Shown here piece after piece: positions 1 to 9,051 of a stretch of DNA of 64,000 nt. A program made the translations under genes and the position numbers. The notes under the pieces were generated by a model. It had not been told where the DNA came from, ran no database searches, and saw nothing but the letters and a program-made list of their open reading frames with translations. This DNA comes from Okeania sp. KiyG1. GTDB lineage: Bacteria; Cyanobacteriota; Cyanobacteriia; Cyanobacteriales; Microcoleaceae. The stretch spans positions 186,001 to 250,000 of the forward strand of contig NZ_BLZO01000091.1 in the NCBI RefSeq assembly GCF_014132355.1. Direction: 5' to 3'. How positions within the stretch are numbered: the first letter of the stretch is position 1; each line of letters opens with the position of its first letter.

Positions 1-1
1 G

Positions 2-409
2 GATATTCACTTCAAACTGATTGCCGGCATGGTGGGGAGTCGGGCTAGTATAGCCTTTCGTCAAAGCCTCGCTACCCAACGGGGTCTGGGGCCTGAGCAA
101 CTCCTGTTGCAATATTCTAAGTATTCCAAACAGCTCAAAGACTTGGATATTCAGGACTTTGCCAGTTTGAACGAACGGGTGTTACTCTGGCTCAATACCG
201 GGCATTGCCCGGAAACAAAAGCAGATAATGCCCGCAAAAATCTGTTAAAATATCTCCAGTATCTCCGTAAGGCTAAACAACAGGAGGCGATCGCCCATTT
301 TTCCTCCCTAGTTCAGGGTCCTAAATTTAGCGATGCCATGGGGTTTGTCGCTGAATCGATGGATTTGATTGACTTTTTATCGGAGTATTTGGAGGCGATC
401 GAGGTATGA
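2..409 (+). CDS. C-terminal part of a probable MoxR-type AAA ATPase (partial at left edge)
   Basis: The reading frame is open to the left window edge, so the start is missing. The visible 135 residues are helical and charged, like the lid region that follows the AAA core in MoxR-type ATPases. No Walker motif is left in the window. The inference rests mainly on context: about 1.1 kb downstream lies a VWA/MIDAS protein on the same strand, and MoxR ATPases are commonly paired with VWA proteins as chaperone-like remodelling systems. A Uma2 nuclease gene and a MITE now separate the two. The family call is tentative; the sequence alone shows only a genuine C-terminal coding region. Confidence 0.5.
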   Translation, partial: DIHFKLIAGMVGSRASIAFRQSLATQRGLGPEQLLLQYSKYSKQLKDLDIQDFASLNERVLLWLNTGHCPETKADNARKNLLKYLQYLRKAKQQEAIAHFSSLVQGPKFSDAMGFVAESMDLIDFLSEYLEAIEV

Positions 410-471
410 ACCAAAATCCTTCTCTATATCCCCAAACCCTCTCTTGTCTTAATCTTTCGTACTGAATAACT

Positions 472-1092
472 ATGATTGCAACTTTAACAACACCCGTATC
501 ATTCGATGAATTTGTTGACTGGTATCCGGAAAACTCGACCGATAAATATGAACTACACAATGGAGCAATTGTCAAAATACCTTTAGGAACTGGAGAACAT
601 TCTGCCATTATCGGTTTTTTAATCGGAAAACTGGGAATTCACATCAAGCGTTACGAATTACCTTTCGCAATTCCAGGCGATTGCTTGCTGAAACCGATCC
701 ATGACGAATCAGGTTACCAACCTGACATTATTGTCCTCAATAAAGCGCAACTGGCAGAGGAACCCCGTTGGCAGAAAGAATCAATTATTACCAAGGGAAA
801 TTCCGTGGGATTGGCGATAGAGGTTGTCAGTACAAACTGGCAAGATGATTATCTAAGGAAAGTCGGGGAATACGAACTGATGGGTATACCCGAATACTGG
901 ATTGTGGATTATCTGGGTTTAGGCGGTCGGCGGTTTATCGGCAATCCCAAACAACCGACTCTCTCTGTTTACCAACTGGTGGATGGGGAGTATCAGGTAA
1001 CGCTGTTTACCGGAAACGACAGGATTGAGTCTTTGGCTTTCCCGGAATTGCAACTGAGCGCTGCAGATATTTTTGCAGCAAAAACTATATGA
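472..1092 (+). CDS. Uma2 family endonuclease (DUF820, PD-(D/E)XK fold)
   Basis: A 206-residue protein of the Uma2 family, restriction-endonuclease-fold proteins expanded in cyanobacterial genomes and of unknown cellular role. The diagnostic order is present: Pro84-Asp85 in QPDIIVL, Glu117 in LAIEVVS, then a conserved DDYLRKVGEYELMGIPEYWIVD-type segment (about residues 125-146) carrying the lysine that completes the site. Length is normal and no interruption is seen. The start is the first ATG; no strong Shine-Dalgarno sequence precedes it. A second, divergent member lies at 5309-5929. The family is clear, the substrate unknown. Confidence 0.85.
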   Translation: MIATLTTPVSFDEFVDWYPENSTDKYELHNGAIVKIPLGTGEHSAIIGFLIGKLGIHIKRYELPFAIPGDCLLKPIHDESGYQPDIIVLNKAQLAEEPRWQKESIITKGNSVGLAIEVVSTNWQDDYLRKVGEYELMGIPEYWIVDYLGLGGRRFIGNPKQPTLSVYQLVDGEYQVTLFTGNDRIESLAFPELQLSAADIFAAKTI

Positions 1093-1136
1093 GAAAGGTG
1101 TTGATAACTATAACTAAATTTGCTAGTTATGAATTC

Positions 1137-1467
1137 GATCCCCCCAGCCCCCCTTAATAAGCTATCCCTTATAAGGAACTCCTGAAAACCTTGTGTGACC
1201 CACCCCTAACCCCTCCGGTGGAGGGGAAGGGGAGTAGGGAGCAGGGGAGAAGGGAGAAAGAATCAATATGGAATAGGAAAAACTACTTAAGTTATCAAAA
1301 AAATCTACTTTTTAATCCACTTTTTCTCTGGCAAAAATCTTTGAAAGGCTAGTACATAACTTGTCGATTGTGTCAAATTTTATGTTAAGAAAGATGTTTA
1401 TTAAGCTATGCTTAATAAGGGGGGAGAATCCGGAAGTCCCCCTTATTAAGGGGGATTTAGGGGGATC
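1137..1467. repeat. MITE-like element with GATCCCCC terminal inverted repeats
   Basis: The left arm begins GATCCCCC and runs through CCCCCCTTAATAAG; the right end is its near-perfect inverse, CTTATTAAGGGGGAT...GGGGGATC. The roughly 330 bp between carries no ORF but includes a GC-rich palindromic unit (about 1200-1232) and a segment repeated near 47.7-48.25 kb. This fills the gap between the Uma2 and VWA genes. It is a likely non-autonomous element; no transposase for it is in the window. Confidence 0.6.
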
Positions 1468-1519
1468 AAAACTGCTATATTTATAACTAGCAACTCAAAT
1501 TAACCATATTAAATGCGAT

Positions 1520-2836
1520 ATGAGAACGAAACCGATCGCCCGTCACCGCATTGCTCGGATTGTGGAAAAGTGGCTGCTCATTGAGCCACTGTTGCTAGCC
1601 ACCTGGACGAGTCATGCTTTAGTTTCTGAGCCACGCATTCAAACGATTCGCGTTCAACGGGGCCGAATTGAGTACAATCCAGATTTTATTGAGCAGTTGA
1701 GCGATCGCCACCTGGAAGCTACCCTGCGCTTTGAAGCACTACGGATTCTTCTGAAACACCCCTACAGTCGTCGCCAAGCTCACTCCGCGATTAGCTATGC
1801 TGCCAGCAATTTAACGCTCCAGGAATATTTGCAAACTGAGCTGCCGTTTCCTCGGGCGCGGGATGTCTTTGGAAATCGCAGCTACGATCAACAATTCTTC
1901 GAGTTTTACTACCACAAGCTGCTTGACCAACAGCCCCCCAGTCCGGAGGAAGCAGTCTCTGGAGAATCGGGAGCAGGAAAGGGGGGAACTGATGCCGCAC
2001 CTGGATCTGGATCATCTGGTTCTGCTCAATCTGAATCATTTGAACCAGAATTGGCAGAGGATTCTGAGCCGACTTCAGAATCCAACGATAGCCCTCCGGA
2101 TCTCCTCTCAGTCTATACCGATCCAAACCTTAGCGGTGTTGAAAATACTAACCAGTGGGATCGAGATGAATTGTTGAGCGATCGCCTGGATGATCTGGTG
2201 AGAATGGCTCAAGTGAATGACAGTTGGGGCAGCATTGGGGGCAAGTTGCGGGAACAGATTTTGGCGAATCTGCACCCCAAGCTGGACTATCGGGCGGTTT
2301 TGCGCAAGTTTCGCACCTCTATCCTCAGCCAACAGCGGCGACTAACCCGGATGAAACCAAATCGTCGCTATGGGTTTGCTTATATGGGCAGTCGTCGTGA
2401 CTTTACTACCCGTTTGCTGTTTGCCATTGATGTTAGTGGCTCGATGGGGACGGAGGAGCTACGGCAGGGGTTTTCGGTGGTGAATCGCTTTTTTAATTAT
2501 GGCGTGGAGGCGATCGATGTGATTCAATTTGATGCTGAGATTACAACTGATGTGATGACGTTCCGTCGCGCCCAGCGGGAGATTCAGTTAACGGGACGAG
2601 GTGGGACGAATTTTAGCCCGGTTTTGGCGTATCTGGAGGAACACCGGGATTATGATGGTCTGATTATTTACACTGATGGTTATGCTCCTTGCCCTGCACC
2701 GCCGCAGAATCGGCGGACTCGTATTATGTGGTTGTTTGTGAGTGAGGCGCATTACCGGAGTTGTTATCCCAAGTTACAGCATTTGGGGCAAGGGGCTTAT
2801 CTTAAAACTAATGTGGCGACTCCTGCGCCAGTGTAA
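1520..2836 (+). CDS. VWA-like domain protein (DUF2201 type)
   Basis: A 438-residue cytosolic protein. Residues 1-130 resemble the N-terminal domain of the putative metallopeptidase family DUF2201, but the usual HExxH-like position reads FEALRILLKH (71-80), so zinc binding is doubtful. Residues 140-200 form an acidic, Gly/Ser-rich linker. The C-terminal VWA-like domain starts near 295 and has a MIDAS-type DVSGS at 304-308, followed by GRGGTNF and a downstream YTDG. This protein type usually works with the MoxR ATPase encoded just upstream (2-409) as a chaperone or remodelling pair. The start ATG is the first in frame after a MITE. Confidence 0.75.
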   Translation: MRTKPIARHRIARIVEKWLLIEPLLLATWTSHALVSEPRIQTIRVQRGRIEYNPDFIEQLSDRHLEATLRFEALRILLKHPYSRRQAHSAISYAASNLTLQEYLQTELPFPRARDVFGNRSYDQQFFEFYYHKLLDQQPPSPEEAVSGESGAGKGGTDAAPGSGSSGSAQSESFEPELAEDSEPTSESNDSPPDLLSVYTDPNLSGVENTNQWDRDELLSDRLDDLVRMAQVNDSWGSIGGKLREQILANLHPKLDYRAVLRKFRTSILSQQRRLTRMKPNRRYGFAYMGSRRDFTTRLLFAIDVSGSMGTEELRQGFSVVNRFFNYGVEAIDVIQFDAEITTDVMTFRRAQREIQLTGRGGTNFSPVLAYLEEHRDYDGLIIYTDGYAPCPAPPQNRRTRIMWLFVSEAHYRSCYPKLQHLGQGAYLKTNVATPAPV

Positions 2837-2945
2837 GTTAAGATTGCTCGAAGCAACAATTGAATAATGAAGCGATCGCTTAGAATTTAGATTGAGCTGT
2901 TTTCACCTTGCTGGCCCACTACGCCTAGAAAAAGGAATTTAAGTC

Positions 2946-3394
2946 AAAAAAAAAAATAAGTCAAAGAAGTCAGAAATTCTTCTGGGAAATCGTCTTATTT
3001 ACACAAGCAGTTTACAGGCAAGCTACTCAATCAGCAGATTGTCCAGTATTTGCACAATCACACGGCCAAATTTGGTGTTATACCACAAGTGCTAGACCAT
3101 AAGCTGCTCAAAGGAGTTATCCTGGACACGCTGTCTCAACGTCTAATCAAATTAGAACAAAAAAATAAGTCAAACAAGTCAGAAATTCTTGTTGGAAATC
3201 GTCTTATTTAGACAAGCAGTTTACAGGGGAGCTACTCAATAAGCAGATGATCCAGTATTTGCACAATCACACCCCAAAATTCGGTGTAGGACTACAAGTG
3301 CTAGATAATATGCTGCTCAAAGGAGTTATCCTGGACATGCTGTCTCAACGTCTAGTCAAAACTAATTCAACCCTATCTTAGGAAACCCAAAAAT
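2946..3394 (+). repeat. Tandem duplicated leader (two units) ahead of small secreted gene A
   Basis: Two head-to-tail copies of about 215 bp, each beginning in an A-run followed by AATAAGTCAAA and each containing GTATTTGCACAATCACAC, GTGCTAGA and CTGCTCAAAGGAGTTATCC. The first unit leads to no gene; the second runs into the start of the 3395 gene. A shorter third copy lies at 3885-4046, directly before the paralogous gene. The leader and the gene were therefore duplicated together. No ORF is supported in these units. Confidence 0.7.
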
Positions 3395-3819
3395 ATGCTT
3401 TTACGTTTTTTTCGGCTTTGTTAGCGTCTGTTATCGCTTTTTCCTGTCTTTTCCCCTCTGTTGCGGCAGCAGATACCAACTGGGAGTTCATCGGTCAGAT
3501 ACGAGACTATAAGAAAGATAACAATATCGATATCAATAAATCTGTGGCTGATAAATTGAACTATGCTGGAGTTGGTGTCGGAGCATCTGTAGAGCTAAGT
3601 AGCTCACTAAAAGATCTTATTATTTTTGGAAACAGCAGTAGCATAACTAAGCCTGGTTATACTTGGAAATACTTAAATACGCTCCAACCTAGCAAATTTT
3701 CTAATCCTGTAGATATATATAAAAGGATAGCAATAATAGCAAACGAGCAAGGTGCTGCGAGCGCAACAGTAACAATAGACTCAGATGCCAACTGGATTAT
3801 CTGGGGCTACACTAATTGA
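3395..3819 (+). CDS. Small secreted protein A (frameshifted in a T-run)
   Basis: Paralogue of the next gene. From ATG 3395, with TAGGAAACC upstream, the frame is lost after six codons because the T-run at 3406-3412 has seven Ts, where the paralogue has eight. One extra T would give a 141-residue protein with a signal peptide (LLASVIAFSCLFPSVAAA, cleavage near AAA-DTNW). An in-frame TTG at 3418 could start a shortened product lacking part of the signal peptide. The mature part has VGVGASV in the middle and ends in ANWIIWGYTN, both shared with the paralogue. No known domain is recognised. The shift may be a sequencing error or a real length switch. Confidence 0.6.
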
Positions 3820-3884
3820 CTTCTCCAAAAATAAGTATTTGGGAAGGGTAGCGTAAGGGTATCAGAACCTTTTCTGGAGAGGTA

Positions 3885-4046
3885 TAATCAATAAGCAGAT
3901 TGTCCGATATTTGCACAATCACACGCATAAATTCGGTGTAGGACTACAAGTGCTAGATAATATGCTGCTCAAAGGAGTTATCCTGAACATGCTTTCTAAA
4001 CGTCTAATCAAAACTAATTCAACCCTATCTTAGGAGACCAAAAAAT
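3885..4046 (+). repeat. Third copy of the duplicated leader
   Basis: About 160 bp that closely match 3230-3394, from AAGCAGATTGTCC through CTGCTCAAAGGAGTTATCC to AACCCTATCTTAGGAGACC directly before ATG 4047. The GGAG in TAGGAGACC is the ribosome binding site of the downstream gene. Confidence 0.7.
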
Positions 4047-4427
4047 ATGTTTTTACGTTTTTTTTCGGCTTTGTTAGCGTCTGTTATCGCTTTTTCCTGT
4101 CTTTTCCCCTCTGTTGCAATGGCAGCGGATACTAACTGGGTGTTAATCGGTAATTTCTACGGAAATGACCTTGTGGCTGAGGCATTGAACCAAGCTAAAG
4201 TTGGTGTCGGAGCATCTGTAGGTCTGAATATCGAAGGGACTCAGTTCACTGTTTTAGGGGACAACAAGAGCGTAGTCTTTCCAGGCTATAAGTGGAAGTC
4301 TATCGGTACCGGTGATACCTCAGAAAGTGACTTAGCGAATGTGGCAAATGATGCTGGTGCTGTGAGCACCGCAGAAACAGTAAACGCCAATGGCGACTGG
4401 GTTATCTGGGGCTACGTTCCGGATTAA
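4047..4427 (+). CDS. Small secreted protein B (paralogue of protein A)
   Basis: A 126-residue protein with a clear signal peptide: hydrophobic residues about 5-22 and cleavage near AMAA-DTNW. The start ATG is preceded by TAGGAG at good spacing. The mature domain of about 100 residues shares VGVGASV and a C-terminal DWVIWGY motif with protein A, but is otherwise diverged and carries different indels. The signal peptides and upstream leaders are nearly identical, which points to a recent cassette duplication with faster change of the mature part. The function is not recognised. Short Trp-rich strands would suit a small beta-sandwich (lectin-like or bacteriocin-like), but that is only inference. 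Confidence 0.7.
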   Translation: MFLRFFSALLASVIAFSCLFPSVAMAADTNWVLIGNFYGNDLVAEALNQAKVGVGASVGLNIEGTQFTVLGDNKSVVFPGYKWKSIGTGDTSESDLANVANDAGAVSTAETVNANGDWVIWGYVPD

Positions 4428-4607
4428 TTAGTTGGCAGACGGTCTACGCGAATGTTTGGTGCTAGAGGTAGCACTAGACATTCATCCGTTGTATGTCTTT
4501 TTTGGCTTTTCAAGAGTGTGAGCAGTGATCGTGTAGTGGATTGTTTCAGCTAAAATGTACATGCGGTCTAATACATAGTGTGTAAACAAGAGTTAAGGAG
4601 AAATGAC

Positions 4608-5016
4608 ATGGCTTACAATTTTCGTCAGGCAGAAAATGCAATGATAATTAAAGAGATGGAATATGGAACAGGTGAAAGAATTCAATTTTCACCATTTTCA
4701 TCTTGTCTAGGTGTGGTTGGGCGTACTGGAACTAATGTAACGGGTATACATTTAGTGGAGTATGATCGCGAGGGAGTACGTTTTAATGAGGAAATGGCAA
4801 CTGCAGTCAAAACTAAACTGAACGGTTGTGCAGAATGGATATTCATGGGTTTTGTAGATGATTGGTTAAGAATTTTTCCAAATGAGATGAAGATCATTGA
4901 ATCAATCCCAAATCAAAAAAAACTCAGTAAAAGGAGCTGATGGTGTGTATGGAGCAAAAGCAGAATTTAGTGAATTTGCCTATTTAAAAGCACCAAAGTA
5001 CATAAAGGTTACCTGA
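4608..5016 (+). CDS. Unknown protein with CheD/CNF1-like Cys-His pattern (frameshifted near the C terminus)
   Basis: The start chosen is ATG 4608, seven bases after AAGGAG; an in-frame upstream ATG at 4578 lacks such a site. There is no signal peptide. The open frame ends at 4940, but shifting at the A8 run (4915-4922) continues into 26 further coding-like residues (GADGVYGAKAEFSEF...) ending at TGA 5014-5016, so one base is probably extra. The intact protein would be about 135 residues. Residues 31-50 read SSCLGVVGRTGTNVTGIHLV. A Cys33 followed 15 residues later by a His48 in a hydrophobic strand is the active-site layout of CheD and CNF1-type glutamine deamidases. This is a motif resemblance only; no family is recognised. 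Confidence 0.5.
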
Positions 5017-5048
5017 GTACGATCACTGATAACTTAGGGTGCGTTAGC

Positions 5049-5080
5049 AGAGATTATCTATTAATAAATAGATAATCTCT
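5049..5080. other. Perfect 14-bp hairpin, possible terminator
   Basis: AGAGATTATCTATT and its exact inverse are separated by AATA. No T-run follows, so this is not a classical intrinsic terminator. A related imperfect hairpin with similar flanks (TTAGGGTG...CTAGCAG) lies at 13704-13736, so it is probably a dispersed repeat. It lies between the CheD-like gene and the Uma2 gene; the rest of 5017-5308 shows no gene. Confidence 0.6.
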
Positions 5081-5308
5081 GTTCCTGCGTAGAGCGCCAA
5101 AACCCTTTGCGGAACCAATCAAGTGACAGCAGTAAGGTGTGTTAACAAAGCGCAAACGTACCACAGGATTAACTCAACTCATCCTTGAACGTTTCCCTGT
5201 CTAGCCCTATGCTAAACCGAATAGCTTGGCGATCGTTATCCACACGAAATTACTTTTTGATGAAAATCTATCGCCTAAAATATAAACATATTGTTTGGGT
5301 AATATGCC

Positions 5309-5929
5309 ATGAAGCAAGATACTGCCAGAGTTGTCCCCCACTTAACACCACAGGAATATTTGGAATGGGAAGTCCAACAACCACTACGCTACGAATATTT
5401 TAATGGGGAAGCTTTTGCGATGGCAGGGGGAACTTTGCCCCATGCAGACATTGCCCTAAATTTGGCAAGCCTGTTACGAGAACCGTTACGGGGGCGCTGC
5501 AAGGTGCGTAACTCTGATGCCAAGGTGGGCATTACTGACGAGGGACCGTTTACCTATCCAGACCTTAGTATTAGCTGCGATGAGCGCGATCGTACCGCCC
5601 GACAATTTATCCGCTATCCCTGTGTCATTATTGAGGTGCTTTCTCCCAGTACGGAGGCTTACGATTCTCCTTCGGAGACGCTACGCGATCGCGGTGGTAA
5701 GTTTGCCCTGTACCGTCGTCTCTCAACCCTACAAGAATATGTTTTAGTGAGTTCTGAAACCAAAACGGTTGAGATTTTTCGGCGGGATGCTGTTGGAGAG
5801 TGGCGATTCATTCCTTACAGTGAAGGTGATACGATTGAGTTGATGAGTTTGGGAATTACCTTATCGCTAAATGCTATTTATGAAGATGTTGTTTTAGAGT
5901 GGGAGGATGAAGGGGGTGAAAAAAGGTAG
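5309..5929 (+). CDS. Uma2 family endonuclease with an 8-residue in-frame repeat insertion
   Basis: A 206-residue protein of the PD-(D/E)XK-fold Uma2 family. Seen: LTPQEYLEWE near the N terminus, Pro84-Asp85 in YPDLSIS, Glu109 in VIIEVLSPSTEAYD, and the lysine of GGKFALYR (Lys131). In usual family members STEAYD runs directly into RGGKF. Here 24 bases (5666-5689, beginning TCTCCTTCGGAGACG) add SPSETLRD between them. That insert has the form of a cyanobacterial small dispersed repeat with a small hairpin, TCTCC-TTCG-GGAGA-like. The frame is kept, and the loop is next to the active site. It is probably still folded; activity is unknown. Confidence 0.85.
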   Translation: MKQDTARVVPHLTPQEYLEWEVQQPLRYEYFNGEAFAMAGGTLPHADIALNLASLLREPLRGRCKVRNSDAKVGITDEGPFTYPDLSISCDERDRTARQFIRYPCVIIEVLSPSTEAYDSPSETLRDRGGKFALYRRLSTLQEYVLVSSETKTVEIFRRDAVGEWRFIPYSEGDTIELMSLGITLSLNAIYEDVVLEWEDEGGEKR

Positions 5930-6081
5930 CAATGCTTATCAGCATAAATATATTGGGGGGTGAAGGTAGTGTGATGACACTACAGCGTTTCAGTATTCAA
6001 AGGTAAGAGTCTATATTAGACATCTCCAAAATAGAAAATAAGGTAAAATTATCAAAACCATTTATGTATACAGTCTCCCAA

Positions 6082-6755
6082 ATGAATCCAACTTTAGAAT
6101 ATATTTATAATCATCCACTCATAAACAAAAAGAATTATTGGTATTACTTATGAACAGCTAATAAAATTAATAGAAAATGCCCAAAGAATAGAATCAGAAA
6201 AAAAGGAGGCGATGTAGCTGCCGCACTTGCTCCGCCAACGCCAAAACAGAAAAAAGATTAATTAAAGCAGGTGGAGGAAGAAAAAAGAATTTAACAAAGG
6301 AAGAAGAAATAATTTTAACGTGATTTTATTTACATCAAGTACCAACTTGTCAAACATTAGGAATTAACTTTGGTATAAGTGAATCAAGTGCTAATAATAT
6401 TTTTCGCGCTCTGGATAGATATTCTCAGAGAATTACTGCCAGCAAGTTTATTAGAACAAGTAAAAAAAAAGTTTTAGGTATTGGAATGGGTAAAGGAGAT
6501 ATTAACAGAATTAGAATTAATTGTAGATAGTACAGAACAAGGTAGAGAAAGACCAAGTGAATATAAAAACCAAGAAAAATATTACTCAGGAAACAAGAAA
6601 AATCATAATGAGTAAAAATCAAATAATAACGACACCAAAAGGAACAGAAATAGTGGATGTAATAGTAGGAGAAAAAGGTCCAGTAAGTGATGTAAAAATA
6701 TTAAGAAAACAACAGGATAAATTTGATAAAAAACAAAAATTCCAATATCCAATAG
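6082..6755 (+). pseudogene. Degenerate IS5-type transposase (HTH_Tnp_4 / DDE_Tnp_4)
   Basis: Pieces in several frames can be read: MNPTLEYIYNHP, then GITYEQLIKLIENAQRIESEKKEAM, a helix-turn-helix stretch ending NFGISESSANNIFRALDRYS, then ELELIVDSTEQGRERPSEYK with the first catalytic Asp, and KGTEIVDVIVGEKGPVSDVKI. Frameshifts, an internal TGA, and an inserted short repeat around 6214-6243 (TAGCTGCCGCACTTGCTCC) disrupt it. Coding similarity stops after KKQKFQ, exactly where the 58-bp array begins, so the last third of the transposase is missing. The family follows from the order of domains. It is inactive. Confidence 0.75.
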
Positions 6756-8031
6756 AACATCAATCTCAACAGAGCGATCGCCAATTAGTAGAGCAATAAC
6801 TATTGTCCAATAGAACATCAATCTCAACAGAGCGATCGCCAATTAGTAGAGCAATAACTATTGTCCAATAGAACATCAATCTCAACAGAGCGATCGTCAA
6901 TTAGCAGAGCAATAACTATTGTCCAATAGAACATCAATCTCAACAGAGCGATCATCAATTACCAGAGCAATAACTATTGTCCAATAGAACATCAATCTCA
7001 ACAGAGCGATCATCAATTAGCAGAGCAATAACTATTGTCCAATAGAACATCAATCTCAACAGAGCGATCGCCAATTAGTAGAGCAATAACTATTGTCCAA
7101 TAGAACATCAATCTCAACAGAGCGATCATCAATTACCAGAGCAATAACTATTGTCCAATAGAACATCAATCTCAACAGAGCGATCGCCAATTACCAGAGC
7201 AATAACTATTGTCCAATAGAACATCAATCTCAACAGAGCGATCATCAATTACCAGAGCAATAACTATTGTCCAATAGAACATCAATCTCAACAGAGCGAT
7301 CGCCAATTACCAGAGCAATAACTATTGTCCAATAGAACATCAATCTCAACAGAGCGATCGCCAATTACCAGAGCAATAACTATTGTCCAATAGAACATCA
7401 ATCTCAACAGAGCGATCATCAATTACCAGAGCAATAACTATTGTCCAATAGAACATCAATCTCAACAGAGCGATCATCAATTACCAGAGCAATAACTATT
7501 GTCCAATAGAACATCAATCTCAACAGAGCGATCATCAATTAGCAGAGCAATAACTATTGTCCAATAGAACATCAATCTCAACAGAGCGATCATCAATTAG
7601 TAGAGCAATAACTATTGTCCAATAGAACATCAATCTCAACAGAGCGATCATCAATTACCAGAGCAATAACTATTGTCCAATAGAACATCAATCTCAACAG
7701 AGCGATCATCAATTAGTAGAGCAATAACTATTGTCCAATAGAACATCAATCTCAACAGAGCGATCATCAATTACCAGAGCAATAACTATTGTCCAATAGA
7801 ACATCAATCTCAACAGAGCGATCATCAATTACCAGAGCAATAACTATTGTCCAATAGAACATCAATCTCAACAGAGCGATCATCAATTACCAGAGCAATA
7901 ACTATTGTCCAATAGAACATCAATCTCAACAGAGCGATCATCAATTACCAGAGCAATAACTATTGTCCAATAGAACATCAATCTCAACAGAGCGATCATC
8001 AATTACCAGAGCAATAACTATTGTCCAATAG
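6756..8031. repeat. Tandem array: 22 units of exactly 58 bp
   Basis: Units begin AACATCAATCTCAACAGAGC and end ACTATTGTCCAATAG; all 22 are the same length. They differ only at two dinucleotides. One follows GCGATC (GC, AT or once GT); the other follows CAATTA (GT, GC or CC). Six units (1, 2, 6, 8, 10 and 11) keep an intact HIP1 site; most of the rest have the AT version. Each unit holds the inverted repeat CTATTG-TC-CAATAG. Because 58 is not a multiple of three, no long ORF runs through. A degenerate half-unit follows at about 8032-8062. Uniform repeats without unique spacers rule out a CRISPR array. Confidence 0.95.
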
Positions 8032-8062
8032 ATCGATAGAACATCAATCTAAATAGAGCGAT

Positions 8063-8379
8063 ATAACTGCGGAATGGATGTTAAGAACGCTACTTTCATG
8101 CAACAAAGCCATTAGGGAGTCGTAAGGGCGTTAACGATAGTTATGCGAAGCAAATGGCATTTGCGCTCCGCAAAGCTGCACTTTATATGTTGCGCAGCAA
8201 AACGCCTGTATAGGAGTTAGAGCGGAGAAGAGGAATAAAAATAGGGTATTACAAGGAAAAATTTTTTTATCCCTAATTAAGCGGACATGATATTATGCAA
8301 ATTATGAAATAATACGCTATCTGTAGAGGGCAAATGCCATTTGCCCCTACCAAATATGGTGGTTCTGCGTAAGTCCTGA
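8063..8379. repeat. Gene-free stretch with short mobile repeats and a MITE end
   Basis: No gene is seen. It contains short dispersed repeats (around 8115-8160, GCGTTAACGATAGTTATGCG) and, at about 8300-8379, a member of the family with CAGGACTTACGCA inverted termini. The right end TGCGTAAGTCCTG (8367-8379) is intact and the left end is decayed. The core hairpin GGGCAAATGCCATTTGCCC is visible. Confidence 0.6.
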
Positions 8380-8396
8380 TAAAATAGGGGTTATTC

Positions 8397-8999
8397 ATGG
8401 CTTTTAGTGATTATAAAACTATTGCTCAAGTTCAAGAAGAGTATAAGATCAAGTATTTGGAAGCAGACTTTATTGAAATTACCGATTTAAAACCTTCCGA
8501 TCTGTTTGTTAAGGAATTGAAATTCAGCGAACAGAACATGGATATATACACATCTGAATACTCAAGATGCGAAAATATTATTTATCCAATTTTAAGGGAA
8601 GTTTATAAAACTTTTGTTGATAAATATACTCTTTGGAGCCACAAGTCCATAACATACGATGCTAAACTAAATGGAGCACCTGATTACTTGTTCTCAACAA
8701 AATCAGAATTAGGTAAAACCGTTTTGGGTTTTCCGATCGTCGTTGTTGTTGAAGCAAAAAAGAATGATTTTAGTGAGGGATGGGGGCAATGTCTAGCTGA
8801 GTTGATTGCCGTGCAAAAATTAAATAAAGCCGAGGAACTTCCCGTGTATGGGATAGTAACGGATGGAGAATTATGGCAATTTGGAAAATTAGTATCCGAT
8901 GAATTCACAAAAAGCAAGTTGAGAATTACTATTAGCGATTTAGATAAAATTTTTGGAACAATAAGTTTTCTATTGTCAAGCAAAAGGGAAGCAGATTGA
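8397..8999 (+). CDS. Predicted PD-(D/E)XK nuclease-like protein
   Basis: A 200-residue cytosolic protein of no named family that I recognise. The restriction-enzyme-fold signature is readable: Glu59 in the first helix, Pro95-Asp96 in NGAPDYLF, Glu119-x-Lys121 in VVVVEAKK, and Gln131 in the following helix. The C-terminal part (PVYGIVTDGELWQFGKL) is typical of type I restriction-like or phage-defence nuclease domains. The start ATG comes right after a MITE end. A fragment of its first 40 codons is repeated at 12090-12212, where the ATG has become ATA. No methylase or other partner is nearby. Confidence 0.65.
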   Translation: MAFSDYKTIAQVQEEYKIKYLEADFIEITDLKPSDLFVKELKFSEQNMDIYTSEYSRCENIIYPILREVYKTFVDKYTLWSHKSITYDAKLNGAPDYLFSTKSELGKTVLGFPIVVVVEAKKNDFSEGWGQCLAELIAVQKLNKAEELPVYGIVTDGELWQFGKLVSDEFTKSKLRITISDLDKIFGTISFLLSSKREAD

Positions 9000-9051
9000 A
9001 ATTAAACTCGGTTTTTTCTTGCCTTCAATACCAAGGTTTCATAGCCGTTAT

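Noticed and set aside
6756-8031. 58-bp repeats as a CRISPR array
   Set aside because: The whole 58 bp is repeated with no unique spacers, and no cas genes are present.
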